From Euryarchaeota archaeon Ods02 (GTDB taxonomy: Archaea; Halobacteriota; Halobacteria; Halobacteriales; Halorutilaceae), in the NCBI GenBank assembly GCA_028751075.1, contig JAQZDA010000007.1, positions 28,766 to 92,765 of the forward strand: 64,000 nucleotides of DNA. Reading direction: 5' to 3'. The position numbers and the translations under genes were made by a program. This document shows, in pieces, positions 44,246 through 52,031 of the stretch (within the stretch, counting starts at the first letter, position 1; the number at the start of each line of letters is the position of its first letter). Below the pieces are notes generated by a model, which made no database searches, was not told the origin of the DNA, and saw only the letters and a program-made list of their open reading frames with translations.

Positions 44246-45730
44246 TTAAGTCGACCGGTGGCTCTGGACTCTCGCGGCGGCGGCCAGAGCCGCGGCTAAT
44301 CCAGCGAGTGCGAAGGTGAAGCCCGGCGTCGGCAGCGGGTCGTCTTCGCCTTCAACGTCCTCTTGCTCTGGTTCTCCTCCGTCCTCGTCGAGCACGGTTA
44401 TCGTCCTGTTGACGGGTTCGCTTCTCTCGCCGTCGACGTCCTCGACACGTAACGTGATCTCGTGTATCCCGCTTTCACGGAACCTCACCTCTACCCTTCG
44501 GCTCTCACTCCATTGGGGGTTCTCCTGTCCGTAGTCGAACTTCCAACGAGCTATCCTGTCTGCGGAGCCGTGGCTCGTGGAGCCGAAACCCAGTAGCTCG
44601 ATGTTTTCGTCGGTGGAAGGGTTCCGGGGTTTGACGTTGAAGGCGGCTGTCGGCGGCAGGTCTTCGGCAGCGGTGGAGGTGCTGTACCTCCAGATCTCTT
44701 CGTCGCCGACGACGAGGGCGTCTTCTCCGGTGATCCAGTCGACGCCGAACAGGCGGTCGCTGTCGATGTCGAGGTCGGTGGTCTCCCTGGTGTCGCGGTC
44801 GTAGCTGTACACTGCTCCTTCGTCGAACCCTCCTGCGAGGAGGGCGTGGTCTCCGGTGGTGTGTACAGCGAGGTCTTCGATAACCCTGTCCGTGGTGGCG
44901 GTCCGCTGGATGGTTTCGTCTCGTTCGTAGATGACTCCGTCTCCGTCGGGGAAGCCAAGCGTGGTCATATCCTCGGAGCCTACGATGGTGGCTCCGTCTT
45001 CGTGCCATTCGACGGAGCGGAAGTAGACGTCTTCTTCGATGGTTTCGTCGCGTACTTCTTCGTCTTCGTAGATGAAGATCGTGCCCCGGGGTCCTACTGC
45101 GATGGCTTGGTCTCCTTCAGGCGACCAGTCGACGGAGCGTACTTCCTCGACCCGGGGGAGCTCGAACTCGCGGAACTCTCGGCCGTCGTCGGTGTAGACG
45201 AACTGGGTGGCGACGGGTTCTCCGCCTCGTGCGGTGATGTAGCCGACCAGCAGGGCTTCTCCTCTGTCGTTGAAGGAGACGTCCATGACGTCGCCTCCTG
45301 GTTCGAGGCTCACGGGTTCGATGTCTCCGTCCTGGTACCTGAATATCGAGAACTCCTGCTCCATGAGCTGTCCTCCGCCGAGGAGCGCGTACTCTCCGTC
45401 GGGGTGCCAGTCGGCTGCGCGGAAGTGCTGTGGGACGTCGTAGTTGTGGGCGTAGAACGTGTGTTCGTGGTAGACGACGAGCTCGTTGAACCCCCGCGGC
45501 GGTATCAGGGTCTCGTGGACCTCGGGATCTGGGTGGGGGGAGACGTCGTAGTAGACGTTCTCTCCGTCCTGGTTCGGCCACAGCCCTTCCGCCTGGCTCA
45601 CGGGGTAGAGGTAGTGGTCGTCGGTGGAGTCGGCTGCGACTCCGGCTACTCCGAAGGTTAACGCGAGCAACAGGACCGTGCATGTGACGAGGGAGACGGT
45701 GAAAGCGGCTCTGGTCCAGCCTCTGTTCAT
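44246..45730 (-). CDS. Exported beta-propeller/PKD protein with PGF-CTERM-like tail
   Basis: 494 residues, first gene of the operon. The signal peptide ends VAGVAADS. A seven-blade-like propeller follows, with repeated motifs WHPDGEYALLGGG, WSPEGDQAIAVG, WHEDGATIVGSE and HTTGDHALLAGG. A PKD-like domain comes next (PTAAFNVKPRNPSTDENIEL onward, to INRTITVLD-like end). The tail DPLPTPGFTFALAGLAAALAA plus basic residues looks like a PGF-CTERM archaeosortase signal, so it is probably lipid-anchored at the surface. It lies 33 bases upstream of the pilin candidate. Confidence 0.82.
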   Translation of the reverse strand: MNRGWTRAAFTVSLVTCTVLLLALTFGVAGVAADSTDDHYLYPVSQAEGLWPNQDGENVYYDVSPHPDPEVHETLIPPRGFNELVVYHEHTFYAHNYDVPQHFRAADWHPDGEYALLGGGQLMEQEFSIFRYQDGDIEPVSLEPGGDVMDVSFNDRGEALLVGYITARGGEPVATQFVYTDDGREFREFELPRVEEVRSVDWSPEGDQAIAVGPRGTIFIYEDEEVRDETIEEDVYFRSVEWHEDGATIVGSEDMTTLGFPDGDGVIYERDETIQRTATTDRVIEDLAVHTTGDHALLAGGFDEGAVYSYDRDTRETTDLDIDSDRLFGVDWITGEDALVVGDEEIWRYSTSTAAEDLPPTAAFNVKPRNPSTDENIELLGFGSTSHGSADRIARWKFDYGQENPQWSESRRVEVRFRESGIHEITLRVEDVDGERSEPVNRTITVLDEDGGEPEQEDVEGEDDPLPTPGFTFALAGLAAALAAAARVQSHRST

Positions 45731-45827
45731 GGGTTATCTGGGTGTGTCTGCTTCTAAAGTCTACCGCTGGAGCTAGCTCGTCTCCGGCGAGAAGGCTTTA
45801 TCTGGTTGCGCGGCATATCCCTACTAC

Positions 45828-46391
45828 ATGGTTAGAAGGCGGCGTTTCCTGGGTCTCGCGGCCGGCTCCCTCGTGACGGTCTCGGGATGCCTGCACTCCG
45901 ACGACGTGGATGAGGAAGGAGAAGACGAAGGCGATGACGGTGAAGAAGGGGTCGAGGAGGGGGGTTCGGGTGAGACGGATCTGTTCGACGACGAAGAGGA
46001 GGGTGAAGTGGATGATCTGGAGGTGGAGGAGCCGGAGGAGTTCGAGGGTGAACCCCCCGACGGTGACCCGGCCGAGGTCGTGGAGGCGTACTACGGCTTG
46101 CTCGACGACCGTGAGGTCGAGGCGTCTAGGCTCTACCTGCATCCGAACGGTCTCGAGGTCGACGGCGACCAGGCGGTCAGGGACAACCTGGTTCCGGAGC
46201 TCAGGAGCATATCCGCGGATGCTTCGGTGGCTTCGAGGGAGGAGTATTCAGCGGTCGTCGACGTCACCGTTCACATGGAAGCTGATTTCGGCGGTGAAGA
46301 GGTCGAGGAACGTCTTATGGGTCAGATAGGGTTGCTGGCATACGACGGTGAATGGAGGATCTCGCGGAAGGAGTTCTACGTGACGAGGTAA
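45828..46391 (+). CDS. Tat lipoprotein with NTF2-like (DUF4878-type) domain
   Basis: 187 residues. The twin-arginine signal MVRRRRFLGLAAGSLV leads to the lipobox TVSGC near residue 21. A long acidic linker follows (residues 25-75), then a small domain (DPAEVVEAYYGLLDDREVEA, LMGQIGLLAYDGEWRISRKE) that resembles DUF4878/SnoaL-like folds. CTTTAT about 30 bases upstream fits a leaderless promoter. It is divergent from the transfer operon with 97 bases between. Confidence 0.8.
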   Translation: MVRRRRFLGLAAGSLVTVSGCLHSDDVDEEGEDEGDDGEEGVEEGGSGETDLFDDEEEGEVDDLEVEEPEEFEGEPPDGDPAEVVEAYYGLLDDREVEASRLYLHPNGLEVDGDQAVRDNLVPELRSISADASVASREEYSAVVDVTVHMEADFGGEEVEERLMGQIGLLAYDGEWRISRKEFYVTR

Positions 46392-46555
46392 GCTGAGGAT
46401 AAAGTGTTCTTCGCGGTCGTCGGTTCCGGTTGCTGAGTCAGGTAAGCCTAACTGACCCTATGCGGGTTCCGGGCTTCCGTAGTAAAATCAGTTAAGGACT
46501 GTGAGACGTGAGAAGCGAGAGGTCGAGGTCTACGCTACCGCTTCAGGGGAGGTGT

Positions 46556-47674
46556 TCACCACCAGCCCCAGAGGAGGTCGGTGAACCAGTCCCAGAGGCT
46601 CTCTTCCTCTTCGGGTTCCACGAGTTCGCCGTCGTAGTCGAAGACCCCTGGTGCCGCGTACGCGTATACCGCTGCGGTGCGGGCGGAGGTCTCTTCTAGT
46701 ATGGCTTCGGTGGCTTCTTTACCTTCTTCATCTTCCCACGAGGTGCTGAACGGGTACCTCGTGGGCATGATGTCGTTCTTGGGTGTGCCGTCGTAGTCGT
46801 TTATCTGGACGTCGCTGAGGTCTTTCTGGTCGTCCTCTCCTTCGAGCGTGAACCTCGCGTTGCCTACGGTGAGGTCGCGGATGTCGCTCTTGTCCTCTAC
46901 CTCGTACTCCCACGAGCGCTCCGCACCGCTCTTCATGGCATCACGGTATCTATCGGGGTCCCCGAACCCGGGGTCGTCGTTGACGTCACCCACGTATCCC
47001 TCGTACTCGAAGTGGTGTAGTGCGGCGCTATCGGTTCCCTCGGTGATCTGGTCCCAGAGACCTCCGAAGTTGTCCCACGCCACCACGTGGTAGGTGACGC
47101 CCATGTCCTGCATGTAGTGCTGTCCACGTCCGAGAACCTGTATTCCTTCCTCGGTGTTGCCTTCGTCTATCAGGTACTTGGCGTTGTCCACGAACTCGGC
47201 GCTGTTCTCGTGTGCTTTGCCTTCGGGCCAGCCCCACCAGCTGTCGTAGTTGTGTACGCTGAGCCAGTGGTCGAAGTTGAGTGCGCTTCCGCCTTCGACG
47301 ACCTCGTCAGCGACGGTGCCGACCAGCTGCTGGTACCAGGGGTTGTACTCCGCGTTGTATCCCCAGGTGCCGGATGTGACGTCGGGTTCGCCTTCATCGT
47401 GTTCGTATATGTTGTACGTCGTGTCGGCGACGCCGATGCTTCCGTCAGTGGCTTCGTCGTCGAAGTACATCGACCCTGTCGACGGTTCGTCAGCCCACTG
47501 CGACAGCTCCGCCATGTGGGCGACGGTCTCCGCGTCTGCTCCGCCTTCCTCCGCAACTACCTCTCCGATATGTACGTGGGTGTTCTTGCTCCACGCTGCC
47601 GCCGTCGACGCCATCGCTAAAAGTCCGAACGATACGATGACGGCGACGAGCAGCACGTGTTTCTTGTTTGTCAT
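46556..47674 (-). CDS. Exported zinc-dependent phospholipase C/P1 nuclease-like protein
   Basis: 372 residues with a signal peptide ending TAAA, so the mature protein starts with Trp (WSKNTHVHIGEVV), as in P1 nuclease and Bacillus cereus phospholipase C, where that residue binds zinc. Other zinc candidates are NFDHWLSVHNYD, HYMQDMGVTYHVVAWD and HHFEYEGYV, histidine-rich helix motifs of the family. The C-terminal tail (LWDWFTDLLWGWW) is tryptophan-rich. A strong TATA and a GGAGGAGAGG ribosome site lie upstream. Substrate unknown. Confidence 0.82.
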   Translation of the reverse strand: MTNKKHVLLVAVIVSFGLLAMASTAAAWSKNTHVHIGEVVAEEGGADAETVAHMAELSQWADEPSTGSMYFDDEATDGSIGVADTTYNIYEHDEGEPDVTSGTWGYNAEYNPWYQQLVGTVADEVVEGGSALNFDHWLSVHNYDSWWGWPEGKAHENSAEFVDNAKYLIDEGNTEEGIQVLGRGQHYMQDMGVTYHVVAWDNFGGLWDQITEGTDSAALHHFEYEGYVGDVNDDPGFGDPDRYRDAMKSGAERSWEYEVEDKSDIRDLTVGNARFTLEGEDDQKDLSDVQINDYDGTPKNDIMPTRYPFSTSWEDEEGKEATEAILEETSARTAAVYAYAAPGVFDYDGELVEPEEEESLWDWFTDLLWGWW

Positions 47675-47726
47675 ATTTTGACCTCTCCTCCTGGTTGGTC
47701 GTAATGGGTAATTTCGTTGTCACCCT

Positions 47727-47735
47727 TATATAACT
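47727..47735 (-). promoter_or_regulatory. Strong TATA box of the phospholipase-like gene
   Basis: The minus strand reads AAGTTATATAAGGG, a near-consensus TATA element. A start site about 25 bases on would give a leader of roughly 30 bases carrying GGAGGAGAGGTC just before the ATG at 47674. This makes it one of the few genes here with both a canonical TATA and a canonical ribosome site. The rest of the 200-base interval (47675-47874) shows nothing further. Confidence 0.7.
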
Positions 47736-47874
47736 TTCGGCACCTGTTTGAGGGTTTCGCACCGTCTACGTCTTGCGTTTTCGCATCACACCCCCAAGCT
47801 GTACCGGGGTCGTATCCAGAGGTGTTCTTCGTACGACGGATGAGTTAGAAAAGAAACCCCTGTAGGCACCGGCT

Positions 47875-49173
47875 TCAGCAGTCTACGGACGCGAGCACGG
47901 ACTTCATCTCTTCTTCGTCGATGTTCGCGCTGCTGACCTCCACGGACAGCTCCCCGCAGTCCATAGACATCACCAGCACAGGCATTCCATCGGTCCGACG
48001 TAGCTCCGCGGTGCGGTCACCTACCTCGACCTCCTCCACGGAAACCATGGGTGCGTCGTCAGGTACGTCGTCCGCGAACCTCTCGAACTCCACCGTGAAC
48101 CTCATAGCGAACCGTTGGGCAGAGTCCTCTTCCCCGGTCGAGTACGTCGGATCGATGCTCGACACACCGTTCTCAGTACGAACCATCACCTGCACTAGCT
48201 CGTAGTCGTCAGGGAGGTACTCCGGTGGAGAGACCTCGAACCCCGCTATCTCCTCAGCAGCTTCGTAGTCGTCGACTATCGAGAAACCGCGGTCGACATC
48301 CTCTTCACCCTCGGTATCCGAGGCTGCGTCCTCTTCTTCGGCTTCGTCACCCCTCACGGGTTCCGGAGCCTCCACCACTACAACGTCGACGTCGAACGCT
48401 TCCCCCGAGACATCTACGTCATAGTCGAAGTCGTACCACACCCTCTGTTCGAGGACGTCGCCGGTCGGCGCGCCGAAGGAGTCGCGTTGCTCCGACCGCC
48501 TGTAGACCTTCGTCGGCACGAGATCGTCACGGTCGACGTGAACACGGTCGAGGTCGAGCTCTACGTCGGCGTCATCCCGGACCTCGACGTCGAGGACGTA
48601 CCGGTCTTCGTCGGTCAGGGATTCGTTGAACTCGACGTGGTAGTCGTCGGTGAACGTCGGAAGCCAGTCGCTCAACGGGATGCCTAACGTCGAGAACCCC
48701 ACGACGGCGGGGTCACGCGCCTCGGGCTCCGAGCCCTCTCTGTGGAAGTAGAGTTCTTCGCCGTCGACGGTGACCGCGGCGGCGTCGACGTCGCCCTCAA
48801 GGTAGTCGTACCTGTACCGGTCAGGCGCCAGATAACGCACCTCCGCAACCGTGGTACGGTTGAACGCCTCCTCCTCACCACCCTCCGGCGCCTGCTCCCT
48901 GATGTTCTCCAGCGCTTCCTCGTACGTCAAAGGCCCCTCCTCCGCGGCTATCTCCGCCTGCCGCTGCATCTCCTCCTCGCTAGGCGGCTCACGTTCCTGC
49001 GCCGTCATCACCGCGTTAACCTCCATCATACCTTCGTAGTCCTCGACCTCGAGATACCGGTCCCCCATCTCCTGTCCGACGTCCTCTGCTGAAGGAGGAG
49101 CGAGGAAGTAGTAGCCTGCTCCGGCCGCAGCCGTCAAAGCTATCGCCGCCAGAGCTACAGCGGTCTTGTCCAT
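47875..49173 (-). CDS. LolA-like outer lipoprotein-carrier-fold membrane protein
   Basis: 432 residues. An N-terminal TM anchor (VALAAIALTAAAGAGYYFLA) is followed by a long exported region. Residues 30-260 have the antiparallel-sheet pattern of LolA/LppX-like proteins (VAEVRYLAPDRYRYDYLEGD; VHVDRDDLVPTKVYRRSE). After an acidic linker, a second domain (EIAGFEVSPPEYLPDDYELV) resembles DUF4367. It ends MDCGELSVEV...ASVDC, with a possible disulfide between the two last cysteines. A paralogue lies at 52-53.4 kb. Confidence 0.75.
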   Translation of the reverse strand: MDKTAVALAAIALTAAAGAGYYFLAPPSAEDVGQEMGDRYLEVEDYEGMMEVNAVMTAQEREPPSEEEMQRQAEIAAEEGPLTYEEALENIREQAPEGGEEEAFNRTTVAEVRYLAPDRYRYDYLEGDVDAAAVTVDGEELYFHREGSEPEARDPAVVGFSTLGIPLSDWLPTFTDDYHVEFNESLTDEDRYVLDVEVRDDADVELDLDRVHVDRDDLVPTKVYRRSEQRDSFGAPTGDVLEQRVWYDFDYDVDVSGEAFDVDVVVVEAPEPVRGDEAEEEDAASDTEGEEDVDRGFSIVDDYEAAEEIAGFEVSPPEYLPDDYELVQVMVRTENGVSSIDPTYSTGEEDSAQRFAMRFTVEFERFADDVPDDAPMVSVEEVEVGDRTAELRRTDGMPVLVMSMDCGELSVEVSSANIDEEEMKSVLASVDC

Positions 49174-49231
49174 CTACACGTCATTACTCCGCTGAACTGT
49201 ATATAACTAACGAGGCGGGGGAGTTTGCATG

Positions 49232-49618
49232 TCAGTCGGAGCGCAGCCAGTTGACGGCGTCGTACGCCGTAGCGGCGACTACCACGAGAACCGCGGCCGC
49301 GACACCGGCCATCAGTGCGAGCCCACCAGCCGCGGACTCGCGGGTGGACAACGCCCCCACCATCAGGAAGACAGGCGCGGGAATCAAGAACGCCACCGCA
49401 GCGACCACGCGCACCGGCAAGCTGTATCTCCCGCCCATCCAGACGTACGCCGCCGCCGCGACGAGGAGCACCCCCACCACGGCACCGACCCACATCGTCC
49501 TGAGGAAGTGATCGAGGTCCTGAGTGCTCGAAGCCATCGAAAGCAGAACCAGTACACCCACCAGTCCCAGAACGACTGCGGTGACGGGTTCCGTGTACCT
49601 GTCTACCTTCTCCATCAT
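49232..49618 (-). CDS. Four-helix membrane protein
   Basis: 128 residues (ATG at 49618; another at 49615). Four TM helices cover most of it (TAVVLGLVGVLVLLSMA; WVGAVVGVLLVAAAAYVW; VRVVAAVAFLIPAPVFLMV; GLALMAGVAAAVLVVVAATA). No family is recognised. The start is chosen because the upstream in-frame extension reads through the promoter region and overlaps the divergent gene. The promoter carries a duplicated TATA-like motif (49650-49683). Confidence 0.75.
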   Translation of the reverse strand: MMEKVDRYTEPVTAVVLGLVGVLVLLSMASSTQDLDHFLRTMWVGAVVGVLLVAAAAYVWMGGRYSLPVRVVAAVAFLIPAPVFLMVGALSTRESAAGGLALMAGVAAAVLVVVAATAYDAVNWLRSD

Positions 49619-49649
49619 CTCCGTCTGTTTAGAGTGCGCTCCTGCAACA

Positions 49650-49683
49650 TATAACCCATGCCAACCTATAACCCATGCAAACC
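49650..49683. repeat. 17-bp tandem repeat containing TATA-like elements
   Basis: TATAACCCATGCCAACC (49650-49666) is followed directly by TATAACCCATGCAAACC (49667-49683), one mismatch. The unit includes ATAA, read as GGTTATA on the minus strand, 32-65 bases upstream of the four-helix gene. It therefore duplicates a plausible TATA box. Confidence 0.82.
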
Positions 49684-49748
49684 CCCCTCCATGCGGCTGC
49701 CGCCGTCCAACCAAACCGATATAACCTGAACCCCCGTAGACACGGGTA

Positions 49749-51200
49749 GTGAACCGCGTCCACGGAGCCTTCATCCTGACGGCGGGCTTCCTCCTGTTGC
49801 TCGCGCTGGCGACATCGACGGCCCCCGTCGCCGCCGACTCCGTCGAGCTCGAGTGCGCGTTCGAACACCCCGAGTGGCGCGCAGACTTCTCCGCGTCGGT
49901 GATGACGGTGGCCTTGGAGGAGGACGCCGTCTGCATGCCCGACGAACCACGAGGCGTCGGAGTCAGCGTCCTCGGCGCGAACAACGCAGCCGACAGCCTG
50001 ATGGTGGAGACGTCGCTGTCGGAACGCGCCGTCGGGAAGGACCAGGACATGGACGGCGACGGAGACTACGACGTCGTCGACATGGAGCTAGAGATAACGC
50101 CCGTCGGGGAACGTCCAGAGGAGGTTGAAGCAGGGTCGTTCTACGGCTGGGGCTCCGGTGACCGTCGCTGGCTGTTCGCTCCGAAGACACGCGGCGTCGG
50201 AGTCGACGACGCAGCAGTCCGGCCGCCGTCTCCGACGCTGCGGTTCGAAGAAGGCGGACTTGCGTTCATCTGGGTGGAGAACCATCATCGCGTGAGCCAC
50301 GAGATGGACTGGGGCGGCGTCACCGTAGGAACCAGCCGGACGCCTCTGTCCGCGGACGACGCGCTCCACCCCGGCGACAGCGGGATGTACACGCTCCGAC
50401 CCAGCACACCCGGCGTCTACATCTACCGCTCCACGCGGAACGCCGCCGACGGCCACATGGGGCTCGGGGGTCTCCTGATAGTGGAGGAGGACAGGCCGGA
50501 GAACCAGCTCCAGAGCTACAACGTCGGCGGCGGCAAGGTGAGGGCGCCCGCGGCGTCGGTGGATGACGCGTACGACGCCGAGTACGACCTCGTCTACGGC
50601 AGCCGGAACCACCGGGTGACGGAGGCGTCGGAAGTACACGACGACCCCGATAGAGTGATGGAGGTCGCGGAGCAGGAAGGTGGTGCGGTAGACGAACATC
50701 TGTTGAACGGCCGGAGCTATCCCGACACGCTGAAGGAGTCGTTGCTCGTGGCGGAGGAAGGCGATAGGCTGCGGTTGAACGTCGGCAACGTCGGCGTCGA
50801 CGATGTCACGGTGGCGTCGGAGGCAGGCGACCTCTCGGTCTACGACTACGGGACAGGGGAGTACAGCGACGTGGAGTCCGTGGAGCTAGCTCCCGGCGAC
50901 GCGGAACAGCTGCGTCTCAAGGTCGGCGACGTCGACGAACCCCGACCCATCTACGTTGAGGAGGCGGGGAGGTACGGCGATGACGCAGCGACCACGCTGG
51001 TGGCGTCGCCGAGCTCCATCGAAGAAGGGCTTCCTCGCGAGGTTCCGTTCGAGAGCTCCCTCGGAGAACGTGACGGCGAAGGCGTCGGGTCTCAGGCGTC
51101 GTTGTTCGCGCTCTCCATCGGGCTGCTGCTGGGTGCCTTGACTGCTCTGGCGGCGTCCGTGGTTCTCCGGAGGAGGCGGTCCATGGAGGTGGATGTGTGA
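49749..51200 (+). CDS. Exported two-domain cupredoxin-fold protein (multicopper-oxidase-like)
   Basis: 483 residues starting at GTG. The signal peptide ends PVAADS. Two cupredoxin-like domains follow: domain 1 about residues 30-240 (HRVSHEMDWGGVTVGTS; PGVYIYRSTRNAADGHMGLGGLLIV) and domain 2 about 300-420. The first has the multicopper-oxidase arrangement, but the usual HCH ligand trio is YRS, so copper binding seems lost. A TM helix (SLFALSIGLLLGALTALAAS) and a short basic tail close the protein. The stop overlaps the next start by 4 bases. Confidence 0.72.
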   Translation: MNRVHGAFILTAGFLLLLALATSTAPVAADSVELECAFEHPEWRADFSASVMTVALEEDAVCMPDEPRGVGVSVLGANNAADSLMVETSLSERAVGKDQDMDGDGDYDVVDMELEITPVGERPEEVEAGSFYGWGSGDRRWLFAPKTRGVGVDDAAVRPPSPTLRFEEGGLAFIWVENHHRVSHEMDWGGVTVGTSRTPLSADDALHPGDSGMYTLRPSTPGVYIYRSTRNAADGHMGLGGLLIVEEDRPENQLQSYNVGGGKVRAPAASVDDAYDAEYDLVYGSRNHRVTEASEVHDDPDRVMEVAEQEGGAVDEHLLNGRSYPDTLKESLLVAEEGDRLRLNVGNVGVDDVTVASEAGDLSVYDYGTGEYSDVESVELAPGDAEQLRLKVGDVDEPRPIYVEEAGRYGDDAATTLVASPSSIEEGLPREVPFESSLGERDGEGVGSQASLFALSIGLLLGALTALAASVVLRRRRSMEVDV

Positions 51201-51859
51201 CCTCCGTCGACCGCGTCGTCGCGGTGAGCCTCGCGGCCGCGTTACTGGCTTCGACGGCGCTGACGGCTTCCGCCGGCGTCGCCGTGGGTTTCGGAGGCGT
51301 GGAGTTCGAGGGCGACGAGACCGCGGTCTTCAACGAGAACTCGGAGGAGCTGCCGCCGGGATGCGAGGAGGTATCCGGGGATGCCGATGTTACGGTGTCG
51401 GCGGCGTCCGCGGGTTACGGCTACCCGTTGTTCGAGTACCATCCCCCCTCAGTCGAGGTCGACGCGTGTGAACGCGTCACCGTGACCTTCGAGAGCCAGA
51501 CCCGCGTCCGACACCAGTGGATAGTTCGGGGGCTGCCGGAGGACACCTACCCCGACGGCTACTTCGGTGTCGAGGTCGACGGCGCCACCGAGGAGTCCGC
51601 GACCTTCATCACGCCCGGGGAGCAGGTCACCCTTCCCGTGGAGTCCTCCGTCGGCAGCCAGAGCGAGAGCGGTCTACGCGGTCAGGTGAAGGTCGACGGA
51701 GGAGACGGTGACGTCGACGGCATCCCGGGTCTGACGCAGCACGGCTGGCGTGAAGCCGACGACGGAGACGGCTTACCTGGCTCCTTCTACTCGGGTGCGC
51801 TGGGTTTCCTCGTCGGCGTGGCGCTGGTCGCTGGAGGCCGCTGGTTCGACCTGATCTGA
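51197..51859 (+). CDS. Exported cupredoxin-fold membrane protein
   Basis: 220 residues. The GTG start overlaps the previous stop (GTGA). After a signal peptide (ending TASAG), an 85-residue lead-in precedes a cupredoxin-like domain (RVTVTFESQTRVRHQWIVRG, ATFITPGEQVTLPVE, SESGLRGQVKVDG). The N-terminal histidine of a type 1 site is present in RHQW, but the cysteine and second histidine expected before GLRG are serines. A C-terminal TM helix (GALGFLVGVALVAGGRWF) anchors it. Co-expressed with the upstream gene. Confidence 0.72.
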   Translation: MTSVDRVVAVSLAAALLASTALTASAGVAVGFGGVEFEGDETAVFNENSEELPPGCEEVSGDADVTVSAASAGYGYPLFEYHPPSVEVDACERVTVTFESQTRVRHQWIVRGLPEDTYPDGYFGVEVDGATEESATFITPGEQVTLPVESSVGSQSESGLRGQVKVDGGDGDVDGIPGLTQHGWREADDGDGLPGSFYSGALGFLVGVALVAGGRWFDLI

Positions 51860-52031
51860 AAGATTCGAAGCCGTGGACGCAGGGCGGTAGAGCTCTAGAG
51901 CGAACGAGGTAGCTGGCGTGGAACGAACCAGGAAGGGGATGCCCGGGGTCAAACCGACCTTACTCCGGAGAAGGGAGACCGATACCAGGGAACCGATACC
52001 CGCCCCTATCTCAACCCCCTCTGCTCTCGCT

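Noticed and set aside
49619..50050. Longer form of the four-helix protein
   Set aside because: The extension overlaps the divergent cupredoxin gene and its promoter and has no membrane or domain features.
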